Assembly: GCF_937616625.2 (NCBI RefSeq)
Contig: NC_065570.1
Span: 40,431,665 to 40,495,664, forward strand
Direction: 5' to 3'
Source of the DNA: Mercurialis annua
Lineage: Eukaryota; Streptophyta; Magnoliopsida; Malpighiales; Euphorbiaceae
DNA: 64,000 nucleotides
Below, in pieces: positions 23,266-35,679 of this stretch. The translations under genes were made by a program, and so were the position numbers. The stretch's first letter is position 1, and every line of letters starts with the position of its first letter. Below the pieces are notes generated by a model. That model was not told where the DNA came from. It did not search any database and was given only the letters and a program-made list of their open reading frames with translations.

Positions 23266-23521
23266 CGGCACCATAATTTCGATATCTCCAATCCCAAATT
23301 CTACAAGCTTCTCATTTGGTTGGGTTATGCAATCTAGGAAGAGTTGCAAAACCTTGAGCAGATCAACATCATAATTCATATACCAAATATGTTCATGTGG
23401 AACATAACATGTGAAAGGAAATTCAATTTCCATTTATCGTCATATAATTCGCAGTTGTAACAACAACAAAAGTAAGGATCGTTGGTAAAGTTCGCCAAAT
23501 TAACAACAATCTGCCATTTGT
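23266..23521 (-). pseudogene. Fragment resembling plant ARMC7-like armadillo-repeat protein
   Basis: Two minus-strand pieces look like a host protein. One is WQIVVNLANFTNDPY (about 23518-23470). The other is VLQLFLDCITQPNEKLVEFG (within 23370-23290). From memory these resemble the armadillo-repeat protein ARMC7 of plants, where NLANFAYDPY is followed shortly by LFLDC and PNEKLVEFGIGG. Between them about 80 bp is out of frame. The second piece runs into CCG|GTAAGT (23266/23265), a good splice donor, and the MITE follows. No complete exon set is seen nearby, so I call a gene fragment or pseudogene. This is the only host-gene trace I can support in the window. Confidence 0.5.
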
Positions 23522-23843
23522 TTGTGCAATCAGGAAGATAAATTGCTTTAAGTGATTAACATGGAATCATAAGTACTGTGGATAAATAATCGTCAACAAA
23601 TGCTGTCAAAATAATAATCATCAATTACTAGCAAAAACCAGTCTTCCGGTATCCCTAAAATAACCATATTGCATACATTAAGCATTACTGTAATGCTCAA
23701 ATAACAGAATCATTTATTCTTTATCTCTACACCACACAATCGCACCCTATAGAAACCCATAATGTCGCACATATATCCAATAAACCTTGACATTCTAATG
23801 TGTTTAACAAAGCTCGTATTTGTGCCAAACCTTGTGAAGGGAC
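23522..23843. other. Unassigned spacer
   Basis: AT-rich single-copy-looking sequence. No ORF, domain or repeat recognised. It may hold more of the decayed gene at 23266-23521. Confidence 0.4.
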
Positions 23844-23848
23844 CACAT

Positions 23849-24136
23849 TATTAGCAGATTTGACTTCTACTGTGTTCAAGCTTCATGGTGAGTTCATGTT
23901 AAGAATAATGCTGCTGAGGTGTTCAAGCTTGATGCAGTGTGTGTGAAGTTAGTTAAAGGGTGATGACAAGTGTGTGTTTTAGTTTGTTATAGTTTTTTTA
24001 TAGCTTTATCCAATGTAATCATGACACATGTCATGAGGCAGCTATTTTTCTGTAATTCTCAGCTTCTATTTAAAGCTGTGACTTGTAATCTTGATCATTA
24101 AGAAATAAGATTTCATTTTGCTTTCAATTTCTGAAA
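23849..24136 (+). repeat. 5' LTR of element IV
   Basis: Matches 28719-29051, including CATGACACATGTCATGAGGC and the end TTTCAATTTCTGAAA. Followed at once by the PBS TGGTATCAGAGC (24137-24148), the initiator tRNA-Met type. Confidence 0.85.
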
Positions 24137-24306
24137 TGGTATCAGAGCATTGAATTTTAGCAGTTATCTTTTTCTTCTTTCCCTCTCATTTTCTCGGGAA
24201 ACAAACACTTCATACTCATTTGAAATTTCTCTCTGTTTCACAAGTAAATCATAGATTCATAATACTTGCATTATTGTGATTCTTGCGATCATATTTTCTT
24301 TCAAAG

Positions 24307-25481
24307 ATGACAACCGCTGATACTCAAAATCTATGGAGACAGGAAGAGAATCTTGCTAGTCCATTTTACATTCATCCAAACGAGAATCCAAGTCTTGCTT
24401 TCGTTACACCTTTGTTGAATGGTGTTAATTAGCATTTCTAATCAAGATCCATGAAGAGAGCTCTTTTGGCTAAGAACAAGATGAAACTGGTTGATGGATC
24501 AATTTCTGTGCCTACAAAGGATAATCCAATGTATTCTGTGTGGGAACGAAGAAATAATCTAGTGATGTCTTGGATCCAAAAATTAGTTTCTCCTCCTATT
24601 AGCAAGAGCATTGAATGGATTGATGCTGCTCTGGAAGCATGGATTGATCTTGAGTCAAGATTTGCATTAGGAGATGCATATAGAGTCTCACTATTTCTAT
24701 CCGAGCCTTTTCCTCTCTTTTGTTGTCGTCTCTTTTATCCTCGTCTTTTTTCGTATTCAAGAATAATTGAACAATTTCAAACATAATACACTTAGTGTAG
24801 TTGAATACTTCACACATCTCAAAGAAATGTGGGATGAACTTATCAATCTGAGGCCTATTCCAGGTTGCAACTGTGATCCTCAATGTACGTATGGAGGTTA
24901 TGAAAAGATAAGGAATTACAGGGACAATGATGCTGCTATAAAGTTCCTAAAGGGACTTAATGAGAATTTTGCTACGTTGAAATCAAAAATCTTGATTATG
25001 GATCCATTGCCAAATCTAAATAGAGTTTTTTTCTTTCGCAAGTCAACATGAGAGGCAAGTTGCTGGTGGTTCATCAAACTTTGTTAAACCAAGTGTTTTC
25101 TATACTCAGAGTGCAAATTCCAATGTTCACAATGCTGGTTTCACTCCTAATGCTGGCAATTTTCAGAAAAAGGGAAACTACAAGAAGTTTTCAAATAATA
25201 GTATGATGAAGTGCACTCATTGTGGATACTCAGGTCACACAGTAGACATCTGCTATATAAAGCATGGCTTTCCTCCAAACTACAAGTCAAAGGGAAGATC
25301 TCAAAATTCTTCACATATTAATCAAGTGGAATGTGCTAAAGCTGAAACTAATCATCAGCTTGAGAGTCAGACTATGAATACAATGAACATGGATTCTTCA
25401 ATGATAAATTGTATGCAATTCACTCAGGAGCACTATTCACAACTCATGTCAATACAATCTCAACTACTGTCAATTCCATAG
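24307..25481 (+). pseudogene. Copia gag of element IV
   Basis: Starts at ATG 24307 (MTTADTQNLW). It contains the copia gag block (AWIDLESRFALGDAYRVS, then VVEYFTHLKEMWDELINL) and a CX2CX4HX4C zinc knuckle, CTHCGYSGHTVDIC (25212-25253). Stops interrupt near 24430. Around 24685-24770 the frame is lost and a pyrimidine-rich stretch replaces the expected coding sequence, suggesting a small insertion or substitution. Confidence 0.8.
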
Positions 25482-26830
25482 GCAATGAATCAGGTATAAT
25501 ATCTCTATCCTTCTTTGAGAAATCATATTCACAAAAGGAAAAATGGATCATAGATAGTGGTGCAAAAAACCATATTATTTGCTCTTTGAGTTATTTCAAA
25601 CATTACAAAGTTGTTTCAAATTGTTTTGTGCATTTACCAAACAATCAAACTACTCAAGTTCCTCATGTTGGTACTATGCATCTTTCAAACACATTCATTC
25701 TTCAAAAAGTCCTCTATATTCCTGCTTTTTCTTTCAATCTAATCTCTGCCAATCAACTGAAAGATACAAAATAAATTTACATTCTTTTGTATTGTCATAC
25801 TTGTTTCATCCAGGATATCCAAACAATAATGAGGACGATTGGATCAGCTAGAAAGCTTCATGGATTATACATCCTTGACAAACCTCATTTTCCTATAATC
25901 AAGCTTGCAGCTGCTACAACCGCACAACAACTTTTTCCTGCACTTATTGAACCTTCTCAACTCTGGCACTATAGATTAGGTCATCTTTCAGATTCTAGAA
26001 TGGATGTATTTAATTCAATAGATTCAAGAATTACAAAACCAAAACTTCATCATTGTGAAGTCTGTCATTTTGCTAAGCAAAAGAAAATTCCATTTCACAT
26101 TAGTACTTTAACTGTAAAATCCAATTTTGATCTAATACACATGGGTATTTGAGGTCCTTCAAAAATCAGTTCTCATTATGGACACAAGTATTTCCTTTCT
26201 ATTGTAAATGATAAAACCAGGTATACCTGGATTTACATGCTGAAACTTAAATCTGAGGTTCAAAATCTTATTCAAAATTTCATTGCTCTTATTGAAAGAC
26301 AATATGAGTCAAAAATCAAATGCATTAGAAGTGATAATGGATTAGAGTTCAGCATGCCTCATTTTTACAAATCAAAAGGCATTATCCACCAAACCATTTG
26401 TGTTTACACTCCACAACAAAATGGTGTTGTGGAGAGAAAACACTAACACACCCTCAATGTTGCTAGAGCTCTTTGTTTTCAATCTTCTGTTCCACTTTCT
26501 TTTTGGTCTGATTGTATTGTTCATGCAGTCTACCTCACAAATAGAGCCCATTCTCCCATCATTCAAAACAACACTCCATATTATCTTCTAAATCACAACA
26601 TACCAACATTTTGTAATTTGAAAACATTTGGTTGTCTAGCATATGCCAGTATACTTGATCACTTACGCTCAAAGATTGATACCAGAGCATCTCAATGTGT
26701 TTTTCTGGGTTTAGTCCAACTACAAAAGGCTTTAAACTATATGATTTACAAACTGAAACCATTTTCATGTCTCGTAATGTGATCTTTTATGAAAATATAT
26801 ATCCTTTTTCTGCTATGGCACAAACAAAAT
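25482..26830 (+). pseudogene. Copia protease and integrase of element IV
   Basis: The protease active site is WIIDSGAKNHI (25543-25575). The GAG-pre-integrase block LWHYRLGHLSDSRMDVF and the zinc motif HHCEVCHFAKQKKIPF lie at about 25960-26095. The integrase core follows with FLSIVNDKTRYTW, IRSDNGLEF and YTPQQNGVVERKH (to 26445). A stop follows VVERKH, and in-frame stops and shifts occur at 26150 and elsewhere. The D and E residues named are present, but the protein cannot be made. Confidence 0.85.
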
Positions 26831-27249
26831 CTTTTTCTGATGTTACCAATGTTTGTTCTATTAATCCTGCTATGAATACTTTTCTCCATGCTGATATTGA
26901 TATTTTTTCAGAGGATGCAACTATAACTCAAAATTCCACCACATCTTATGATATACCAGACCATTCAATTCTTTCAAACTCGTTCACATCATCCACTTTT
27001 GGATTATTTCAGCCTACCCCTAACACCAACTAGTCTATTTCTACTTCTATACCACATATAGTTGAGACTAGAAAATCCACCAGAACAAAATATGCTCCTA
27101 CTTACTTGCAAGACTATCGTTGCAACATACAAGCCCCTTATGCTTCTACCCCACATCACCTTAATCATGTTCAGTCCTATGACAAACTCTCTCCATCACA
27201 TAGAGCTTTTTCTGTCTCTATCACAATTACACCTGAACCACTAAGTTAT

Positions 27250-28711
27250 GTTGAGGCAATTACACATGACTGTTGGAAAACTGCAATGCATTCTGAGTTA
27301 TATGCTCTTTTACATAATCAAACCTGGATAATCACAACTCTACCTATAGGAAAACAGGCTATATGCTGTAAATGGGTCTATTAGACAAAATATCACTCCA
27401 ATGGTACTATTGAGAGGCTTTAGTAGCTAAGGGGAATACACAGCAAGCAGGTATTGATTACCTCAAACTTTTTCCCTAGTTGCTAAAATGACAACTGTTA
27501 GACTTCTACTTGTTACCACTTAAAAGAATTGGTTTCTTCAACAACTGGATATTAACAATGAATTTCTTCACGGTGATTTGCATGAAGAAATATACATGAA
27601 ACCACCATAAGATTTTCCTATTTCAGATTCTACTCAAGTATGCAAGTTGCAAAAGTCTTTGTATGGACTTAAACAAGCTAGTAGAGAATGGAATTCTAAG
27701 CTGACTTCTTCACTATTTCACTAGGGATATTCATAGGCCAATGGAGATTCATATCTTTTGATATATGGATGATGTCATCCTCACTGGTGATAGTCTTTCT
27801 GAAATTCAGTCTATCAAAGAGTTTTTACATAATGTTTCAAAATCAAAGATATAGGTGAGTTGAAGTTTTTTCTGGGTTTAGAGATTTCCAGGTCTCACAA
27901 AGGGCTCAATTTATGTCAAAGGAAATATACACTTGACTTTACAAGAAACTGGTTTCATTGGATCAAAACCAGTCTCCACTCCCATGCTATCTACTTTGAA
28001 ACTTTTAGATTCTTCTAGCACTCTTTTAGAGGATGTATCTGTTTATAGAAGATTGATTGGCAAATTAATCTATCTATGTACAACTAGACCAGATATAACT
28101 TTTGATGTACAATAGCTTTCTCAATTCATTGATAAACAAACTTAAATCCATCTCATGGTTGTTCACCATTTACTTAGATATCTCAAATCTTCTCCAGGTC
28201 AAAGCATTTATTTTGCTACTGGTCCAGATTTGACTTTGAAAGCTTTCCCTGATTCAGATTGAGCTGCTTGCTCTGACACTAGGAGATCCATCACATGCTT
28301 CTGTGTTTTTTTGGTTCTTCTTTGATATCCTGGAAATCTAAAAAGCAGTCAACCATCGCCATAAGTTGTTCTGAAGCTGAATACAGAGCTTTGGCTGCCA
28401 CAACCTATGAGATACAATGGCTTCTCTATCTACTGCAAGACCTTGGTATTCCTCATTCCAGGTCTACTTCTTTATATTGTGACAATCAATCAGCTATACA
28501 CATAGCACAGAATCCTGTTCATGAACGTACCAAACATATAGAAATTGATTATCATTTGGTTAGATAAAAACTTCAAGCAAAAGTTATCAATCATTTGTCA
28601 GTTTCTTTAGAAAATCAATTGGCAGATTTTCTTACTAAGCTTTTGACTCCTTCTGTGTTCAAGGCTTCTATATCCAAGCTGGGCATACAAAATTTATATG
28701 CTCCAACTTGA
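27250..28711 (+). pseudogene. Copia reverse transcriptase and RNase H of element IV
   Basis: RT pieces: WKTAMHSELYALLHNQTW (27274), INNEFLHGDLHEEIYMKPP (about 27550), LYGLKQASREWN (27660), and YMDDVILTGDS (about 27765), where the catalytic YMDD box is kept. The pieces lie in different frames. RNase [51 protein letters not shown]. The final stop is TGA at 28709, just before the PPT GAGCGGGG and the 3' LTR. Confidence 0.85.
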
Positions 28712-28718
28712 GCGGGGC

Positions 28719-29051
28719 TATTAGCAGACTTGATATCTGCTTTGTTCAAGCTTCACGCTGAGTTTATGTTGCTGATAATACTGCTGAGGTGTTCAAGTTG
28801 ATTATGCTGCTGAGGTGTGATTATGCTGCTGAGGTGTTCAAGCTTGATGCATTGTATGTGAAGTTAGTTAAAGGGTCATGACAAGTGTGTGTTTTAGTTT
28901 CTTATAGTTTGTTATAACTTTAACCAATGTAATCATGACATATGTCATGAGGCAGTTACTTTTTTATAATTCTCAGCTTGCTATATAAAGCTGTGACTTG
29001 TAATTTTAATCATTAAGAAATAAGATTTCATTTTGCTTTCAATTTCTGAAA
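28719..29051 (+). repeat. 3' LTR of element IV
   Basis: 333 bp against 288 bp for the 5' LTR. The extra length is a local duplication of GATTATGCTGCTGAGGTG near 28799-28836. Preceded by PPT TTGAGCGGGG. Confidence 0.85.
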
Positions 29052-29765
29052 TACATCACAACTGCAAAATGAGAATCTTTAAAAAATAATTGGTGATAGA
29101 ATTCTAAAATAACATATTTTTGTCAGTCTAAATGAATCAAGCTGGTACATAAGGTATCATATTTCGAACACATTCTTACATACACTCTGGTAATGAGTGC
29201 TTTTAAGAAACTGTATCGGTGCAATAGTCACAAAATAACTCAAGAAGATAATGATTTTTTTTATTAATGGAAAACATGAATTAAATCGAGCAATGAGAGC
29301 TTAACTTGGATGGATAAAACACCTCTAAGTGCATTGAAATGTTGTAGGTTCAAATTCCATCTCCGTATCTAATAACTAATAATTGACATTCTAAGAGACG
29401 ATTATCATTTTTGACAAAAAATAAAATCAAGCATACAGTCACCTTCATTAAATGCATCCTGAAACTGTAATTATGAGGAAGAAGAGAAAAGACAATTACT
29501 AAAGCAAAACAATAATAAATCACACATTAAAGCTGAAAGTAAAGATAATAAATAAACAAACAAAGGATAGCTGGAGTTGGTAAGTTCCATATTTTCCGCT
29601 TCTTTCTTGTCTTCGATCATTTTTAACATCTCTTTGGCTCATTTGCAGTTTGCTTCCTCCGCCGGTGCCCAAAAATTATTATCCCACAACGACAATATTT
29701 TAAAAGAACTCAATTTTAGCAATCAATTTGCTGCTGGGATATTAAGAGAAATTAGTATACATACT
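29052..29765. other. Unassigned spacer
   Basis: No domain recognised. A short stretch GTTG|GTAAGTTCC (29582) to ATTTGCAG|TTTGC (29649) has the form of a 65-bp plant intron, with a small open frame after it. No protein family is recognised, so it is not called as a gene. Confidence 0.35.
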
Positions 29766-29912
29766 TAGTCTACCACGACATTTATGGACTAAGTCAATTA
29801 CATTATAACACGTCATTAAAATGATGACATTATTATAATTTTGTTTGTTATTTTTTTACACTTTTAATAGTGATATTACAATAATGCCATCATTTTAATG
29901 ACGTTGTAGACT
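29766..29912. repeat. Foldback MITE-like repeat, about 147 bp
   Basis: CGTCATTAAAATGATGACAT (near 29811-29830) faces its near-inverse (near 29886-29904), and the outer AGTCTAC (29766) faces GTAGACT (29906-29912). The whole block could fold into one long hairpin. No target duplication recognised. Confidence 0.55.
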
Positions 29913-32484
29913 CCTATTTTCTGGACAGATAAAGAGTGATAAGAGACTGAAGCGTTCAATGATGATTTCCAGAAAAAACTGTCCGGGTGACGAGCTATCG
30001 ATTTGCTTGTTGGAATCTAAGCAAGCGAAATCTGCGTATAGTTATAAACTTGTAGGATTAAAACGTAATTAGGCATAAGTAGCCGATAAAAATCCAAAAT
30101 AATTATAGTATAAGTTTAGAAATTGGACTAATTGTAACGTCTTAGAAGTTTATGGGCCGATTTGCAAGTTTTATGGACTGAAATTAACCATACCCAAACC
30201 CGTAAAGTCCCAAGAATCGTTTTTAATATTTTCGGGCACAAAATAACACTTTTAAGTATAGTTGTCACTTAATTAATTAATTCATACGAATTTAAAAAGT
30301 AAAAACTTAAGGTAAATAATTTAAACCTAATTTTAATCCTAATAATCTATCACTTAACACTCTTTAACTATTTTTATATATCTAAAATTCTAACTAAGAG
30401 AATTTAAAATCAACTTAACCTCTACCTAACCCTAGGTCATCCCTAACCACTATAAATAGAATCTCTAATCAGCCTAGCCAAAGGTGGCAGACAAATATTA
30501 GAAATCAGATAAGCAATACCACCCCCCTAGAATAGTATAGTCGAATAATCCATCACATACACATACCAAATCGCACTAAATTCCGGTCCTAAGACGTTAA
30601 TACGTGTTAATTCTCTAAGAACGCAACATAAGCATCAAATTCGAAGCTGGATTCTGCATCCATTTCGTCAGCAAACGAGCCGAGGACTCAGACCGGTAAT
30701 TTTGAGGATCCTTTGAATTATTCCTTTGATTTTCCATGAACATATGCCAAAATAATCATCATATTTGTTAAAATTATATGATTTTGGGTGTATATAGTTT
30801 ATTTACCAATATTAGCCATAAAATTGCCATGCTAGACTTAATAATTTAATTGCTAAATTTCCATGAAAATCGATGAATAAGCATGTTAATGACTGATTTA
30901 ATATGTTTTATATGATCAAAACCAGAAACCCATTTAATTAGAGCTCATAGTGTATTTTCAAGCTTGTTTGCCATGAAAAAAGCTATTTCAATGATGTTGT
31001 AATCTGCTATTTTTGAGATTTAGATCAGCTCTAAACACTCTTTAAATACCATATTTGAATTCCTTGTTCGATTTTATGCGGTTTTGACTACTTTTGAATG
31101 AAACAGAGCTAAAACGTTTGAGAACGGACAAAAAAAACAAAACCCCGGACCTATTGCTCGCATCGCAACCGCCTTTGTAACCGGCGCCGCCACCAAAATA
31201 AAGTGGGTGCCGCCACTCTAACCTTCTGACATCGGCAGTCACACCTAGATTCCCAAAATAAGGTGTTCGTGCTTTTTGATTCCCAGAAACCTGCTCCTAG
31301 ATCCAGGCCCTGTTTGAACCCAGACATAAATAATTTAAGGTAGTTTAATATTTTGCATTGTAAAGGGTCATACCTGATGTAAAACTGACCTCAACGTCCA
31401 CTGATGTAACAGAAAGTATAAACCGGGCCCACGAGCCCGAGGCCTGCAAACCCAGCAACTTTTAGAGTAGATTCCGGGTTCACCAAAACTCGGAATCAAC
31501 CGTGGTTCAAATTGACTGAACTATATCGACAAGACGGAAAAATTCCGTATTCCGACCGAGAGCCAATTCTTACCCCAATTACAGTCAAACTCGCGCGAGT
31601 GTCAGGCACTCAAAAAATCAACGAGGTTTAAAAGTATCTCTAACCTTGCATGTATATCAACTGAATGTGGGCCAGTTTTCAATGTTTACCGCTTTCCAAA
31701 AAGTCTACCAAATTAACCGGTTAAAGGAGTAATCACATAATTAGCCAAATAAAGCATCTCCAGCGAGTCACTTAGACATCTTAGGACTAATACGAAAAAA
31801 TAGTAATGGTTGTATAGTTTTGACAAGACTCGCTAATAAAATAAATCAATCAAAAAATTTACATTTGGTTTAGGCTTTGTGCATGTAAAATATCCAGAAT
31901 AGCCAGACTTTTGCTACTTGTTAGAAACCTCTAAGGTTAGATGTATGTTTAGGAGTACATGCTACTTGCCTTAAATGCTAGTCTAGATCGAGTCATATGC
32001 GCGTCAAATATATTTACTATTTTCATACTTATTTATTTGCAACATTTATATCCCATGTACTGCATATACTGTTGAGATGAGAGTAAAACGAATATGTCTA
32101 GTAAATAAAGTCGGTAACAGATAAGTCAAGTACAAGAGTGTCGGGGAGGTTCACGAACCCTAATCTTTGGTTCGATCCACGGTAATCTTACCCATAAGCG
32201 AGTAAGGTTACCTAGTTGGTTAAAGACATTTTCTAGTTGAACTAGGCGGCGAATCCATTTTTAAATACATTTCAAGATCGAGAAGTCAGCCATAAGCCTT
32301 GGGCAAGCAGCACCCGAACCCTGCTCCGCTCACAGACGTGTTATAATGTGATTGCCTGAGTTTATAGGTGACATGACTGATTAAATCTATGTTATAATTT
32401 CTCGGATATTAAACCTGTTGTTCACTGCACTTTTCATATTTATGACATAAATATATTATAAAATTTACTATTTTGTTACACTGA
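29913..32484 (+). repeat. Decayed LTR-like sequence with promoter features
   Basis: A TATA-like CACTATAAATAG at 30450 on the plus strand, followed by leader-like sequence with a possible donor (GACCG|GTAATT, 30693) and a GCC/GGC-rich dyad stretch (31140-31220). The part 31614-32060 recurs at 35034-35445. No ORF. I read it as a remnant of a long LTR of a family not otherwise present intact here. Confidence 0.45.
31614..32060 (+). repeat. Diverged repeat, copy 1
   Basis: Shares with 35034-35445 the ordered blocks TTTAAAAGTAT, GGTTTAG(A/G)CTTT, CTAAGGTTAGAT, AGAGTAC/GGAGTAC and ATCGAGTCATATGC. Same orientation, strongly diverged with indels. Confidence 0.6.
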
Positions 32485-32975
32485 TAAAAGGTGTGATATA
32501 ATCGAATTAATCAACCAAACCAAAGTAAAATTTTAATTCGATTTGAATTTTTATTAATTAGGTTTTGTTATAATTATTACTTTTAATTTTTTTAATTAAT
32601 CCGGTTTAGTTTGGTTTTCAGTATAAAATATTTAAATTAATCAACCCAATTAACCGAATTACATGCATAGATGATGTTATTTTATAAAAAAATTAAAAAT
32701 ATATTCTATTTTTGTAATTTTATAGAATTTAGATATCAATTTATCACGTTGAATTTATATATAAATAAAAATTAACACCAAAGTTAATTTTTTAATAATT
32801 TAGTTACTCGGTTAACCGAAATTATTCACCAAACTTAATATCTATTTTATTTTGGTTTCAATTGGTTTACTCATAATTCGGTTAAGGTTACACTTATAAA
32901 ATTAGAAAATTTTAATTACAGTTAATTTGATTCGGTTCAGTGACTGAATTAATCAATGCACACCCCTACCAAGAG
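32485..32975. mobile_element. Probable hAT-like TIR remnant
   Basis: The left end GGTGTGATATAATCGAATTA and the right end (inverse of CAATGCACACCCC) form imperfect TIRs. The interior is full of AACCGAAT/ATTCGGTT motifs facing each other. This pattern is common in plant non-autonomous hAT elements. No clear 8-bp duplication. Confidence 0.35.
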
Positions 32976-33825
32976 ATTATGTCTGAATAAACGATACTAG
33001 TATTATGTCTTGGCCAACAAAATTGGAATATGCTTCAATTGAAAACAGCGCACGATTTAAATCTGCATATCCATTCAAATTTAAATTAATTTAATAATCA
33101 GTTCGAAGATAGAGTCGTTATCTAGTCGTGTTATGACTATATTTTATAATAAGTAGCATATCTCACTCCGTATGTTTGATACGTAGAATAACTTATTGCA
33201 CCATAAAATCTTAGGTCCGTAACATGATTTGATCAAATGATTTTTCATTATTAAGTTTATCAATTTATTTGAATACCCTCATTTATATAATATAATATAT
33301 TACATCATAAATACCGTAATCAATTTAAAAAGCTAAAAATAAAGCAATAACTCAAAATAAGTACTGAAACAATACTAGAATGAATAAGGTGACATAGAAC
33401 TAGCATATGATTCAATAATTAACCATCATGATAAACAGAAAAGATAAAGTCATAAACAAGCATCTATATTTAAATTTGTAGCAAATAGGAATTTAATCTA
33501 GATTTTATTCTTTTGACATGCATAAAACATAAATCATATGTATAATTGATGTTGATTTTAAGTATTTACCGTCTTGAATGATTAAATACAAATCTACTTA
33601 CATTTTTATAACAATCCTATAATTTTATGTCTATAATTGATATGAAATTAAATTGGATTATTAATGGATTTTTAAATTTGTCCGGAGTGCACGGTGTGAG
33701 TTCGAATAATGTTAATTTTAGACTATATATTTTTAGATCTATTATTTTGATGTATACACAGATATTGAGAAATTAATGTATTTAATTTTTCAAGTTGAAT
33801 TGTTTAGAAGTTTTTGTTTTTTCAG
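32976..33825. other. Unassigned AT-rich spacer
   Basis: No ORF, domain or clear repeat. Very AT-rich with short TATAAT runs near 33285. Confidence 0.4.
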
Positions 33826-34067
33826 TACAACATACGATCAGATGACAAGTCATTCAGGTCAAAGAAAAAAATGGCAAGTGTCAAGTCAAAGCTTTCCTTT
33901 TTTTTCTTAACAGACATATGATTGTATGATTGTATATGATCGTATAAAATGACCATACGATCATATATTTTGATACATAGATCCTTCAATGAGTAAGAAA
34001 ACAACATGAAGAACGATCGATACTCTAAAGAACATACGATCATATGTTTTACATACGATTGTATGGT
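33826..34067. repeat. Cluster of ATACGATC / GATCGTAT motifs
   Basis: CATACGATCATATG-like palindromic words occur at about 33829, 33925-33970 (several, partly overlapping) and 34033-34066. Spacing is irregular. The 122-codon minus-strand ORF across it (33822-34190) is a by-product of low stop density and is not called. Confidence 0.5.
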
Positions 34068-35679
34068 TTTATTTTTCAAATTATTGTTGGACTTTTGTAA
34101 GGCATATACAGTCGCATGGCTTTTAATCTTAGTATCGCAAATTATGTTTTGGACAACATTAAATGAAGCAAGAGAAGAGTTACAACACAATTAATTTGAA
34201 TTTGGACCAGCATCAATTCCAGCCCCCTTTTGTCAATCAAATCAAGCTCTTATGCTTTGGATCTTGAAGAAGGAACTGCTGCAACAACAATCTACACTAG
34301 ATTCTACATTCGGATCTCAAAAGACGACCCCATAACTTAGAATGGTACTTTCGAGGACCCTAATTAGTACCTATTCACATAATTTCTGTTATATAAGCAT
34401 TTAACTTTGATTATATTTCATTAGGATGCATGATTAGCGTTTTTACTGTTCTTGATAAATTGCCATGATTTGACATGTTTGCCTTTATTTTCACTCCTAG
34501 ATATATGTTTTAGGATGTTTTGGATTGGTTTTACATGTTATTTTGATTAATTTTGAATTCCAGCATCATATTTGCACGTTTTTATCGTTTTGCACGTGTG
34601 TTTTTATCGAAATCCAACCCTAGGCTGAACCCCGGATTTATGGTTCCGCCGCTACTCTGATGTGGTGCTGCAGTCGGTCCATCGGTAGCCATGGTTTCCC
34701 ATCTGTCAGCTCTCCCTGATCTTCAATCCATTACCCATAACTTGTTTTTGCGTTTCCGGGTTCATTCAAACTCAGAATCGCTTCCTGTTGAAACCTTTGG
34801 CCATTTAATTAGTTGTAGGATAATTTTCTCTAACTTTTTTGTCCCGTCCCAGTCAGCACGACACCGCCACAACTTTGAATGGCATTTCCCCCTTCGTTTG
34901 GACTAGGAATCAACCCCAGTTTTGACCAGTGGAGTTTTGTTGACCAGAGGAATGACTTTTATGTTTTGACCTGATCCTAAATTTGATTGTATTGACAAAA
35001 AAACGAAAGACAATTATCATACACTCTAGAAAGATGTTTAAAAGTATCGATAATCTTATATGTATATTCACTTATATTTTGGGTACGTAAACAATGTTTA
35101 TGGTTATTAATGCGTTCTAAGATCCATTATTAGCATGCTTAATAAGACAATCACGTTATTTTAGTTCCAAACTAATTAATCACATTATCATGAAAATTAT
35201 AATTAGTGATTGTATAGGTATTCAAGATGGTAATAATAAAATCAATCTCATTTTTACATCTGGTTTAGACTTTATGCATGCAAAGAAAATAAAATCCATT
35301 TATATTTGTTATATTTTGGAAACCGCTAAGGTTAGATTCTTGTTTAAGAGTACTTGCTTCCTATTAACCATGCCAAACCAAATCGAGTCATATGCTAGTC
35401 ATGCATGTTTATATTTATTATAGTCATTTACTTTCCAGTCATTTATTTTCAGACGCCTTATTTTTATGAGACTATTATTTGTTGTGGGGAGCTAAGTCTG
35501 TTACTACTTTGACTCAGCCCACATGCATTTCAACCTAGTCACATCCTTATAAGAAAATACACAATATAATTGTTATTTTTGAGGCATATCAATGTAAATG
35601 CCCAAATACCATTTTTCAAAATCTAATGTGCAAACGTTTTCAAAACCAGCCTTTTCGAAACAAATCCAGATTTCCAAAA
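34068..35679 (+). repeat. Decayed LTR-like sequence, includes diverged repeat copy 2
   Basis: 35034-35445 matches 31614-32060 in block order. The part before it (34600-34700, GC-rich, with GCCGCTACT and GGTGCTGCAG) sits where the first copy has its own GC-rich stretch at 31140-31220, so the similarity in layout extends about 1 kb. No coding sequence recognised. Confidence 0.45.

Larger units (their letters stand above)
23849..29051 (+). mobile_element. Element IV: Ty1/copia retrotransposon (heavily decayed)
   Basis: 5' LTR 23849-24136, PBS 24137, gag, PR, IN, RT, RNase H (copia order), PPT, 3' LTR 28719-29051. Flanks CACAT (23844-23848) and TACAT (29052-29056) look like a 5-bp target duplication with one change. 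Dozens of stops and frameshifts affect all domains. The two LTRs differ by a duplication in the 3' copy. LTR ends read TATTAGC and CTGAAA instead of TG/CA, which may be mutation in both copies. Confidence 0.88.

Noticed and set aside
29577..29768. Small ORF with intron-like borders
   Set aside because: No protein family recognised, and the length is within chance; kept only as a remark in the spacer entry.
33822..34190. 122-codon minus-strand ORF
   Set aside because: AT-rich, Lys/Ile/Ser/Tyr-rich, spans the ATACGATC cluster, no recognised domain.
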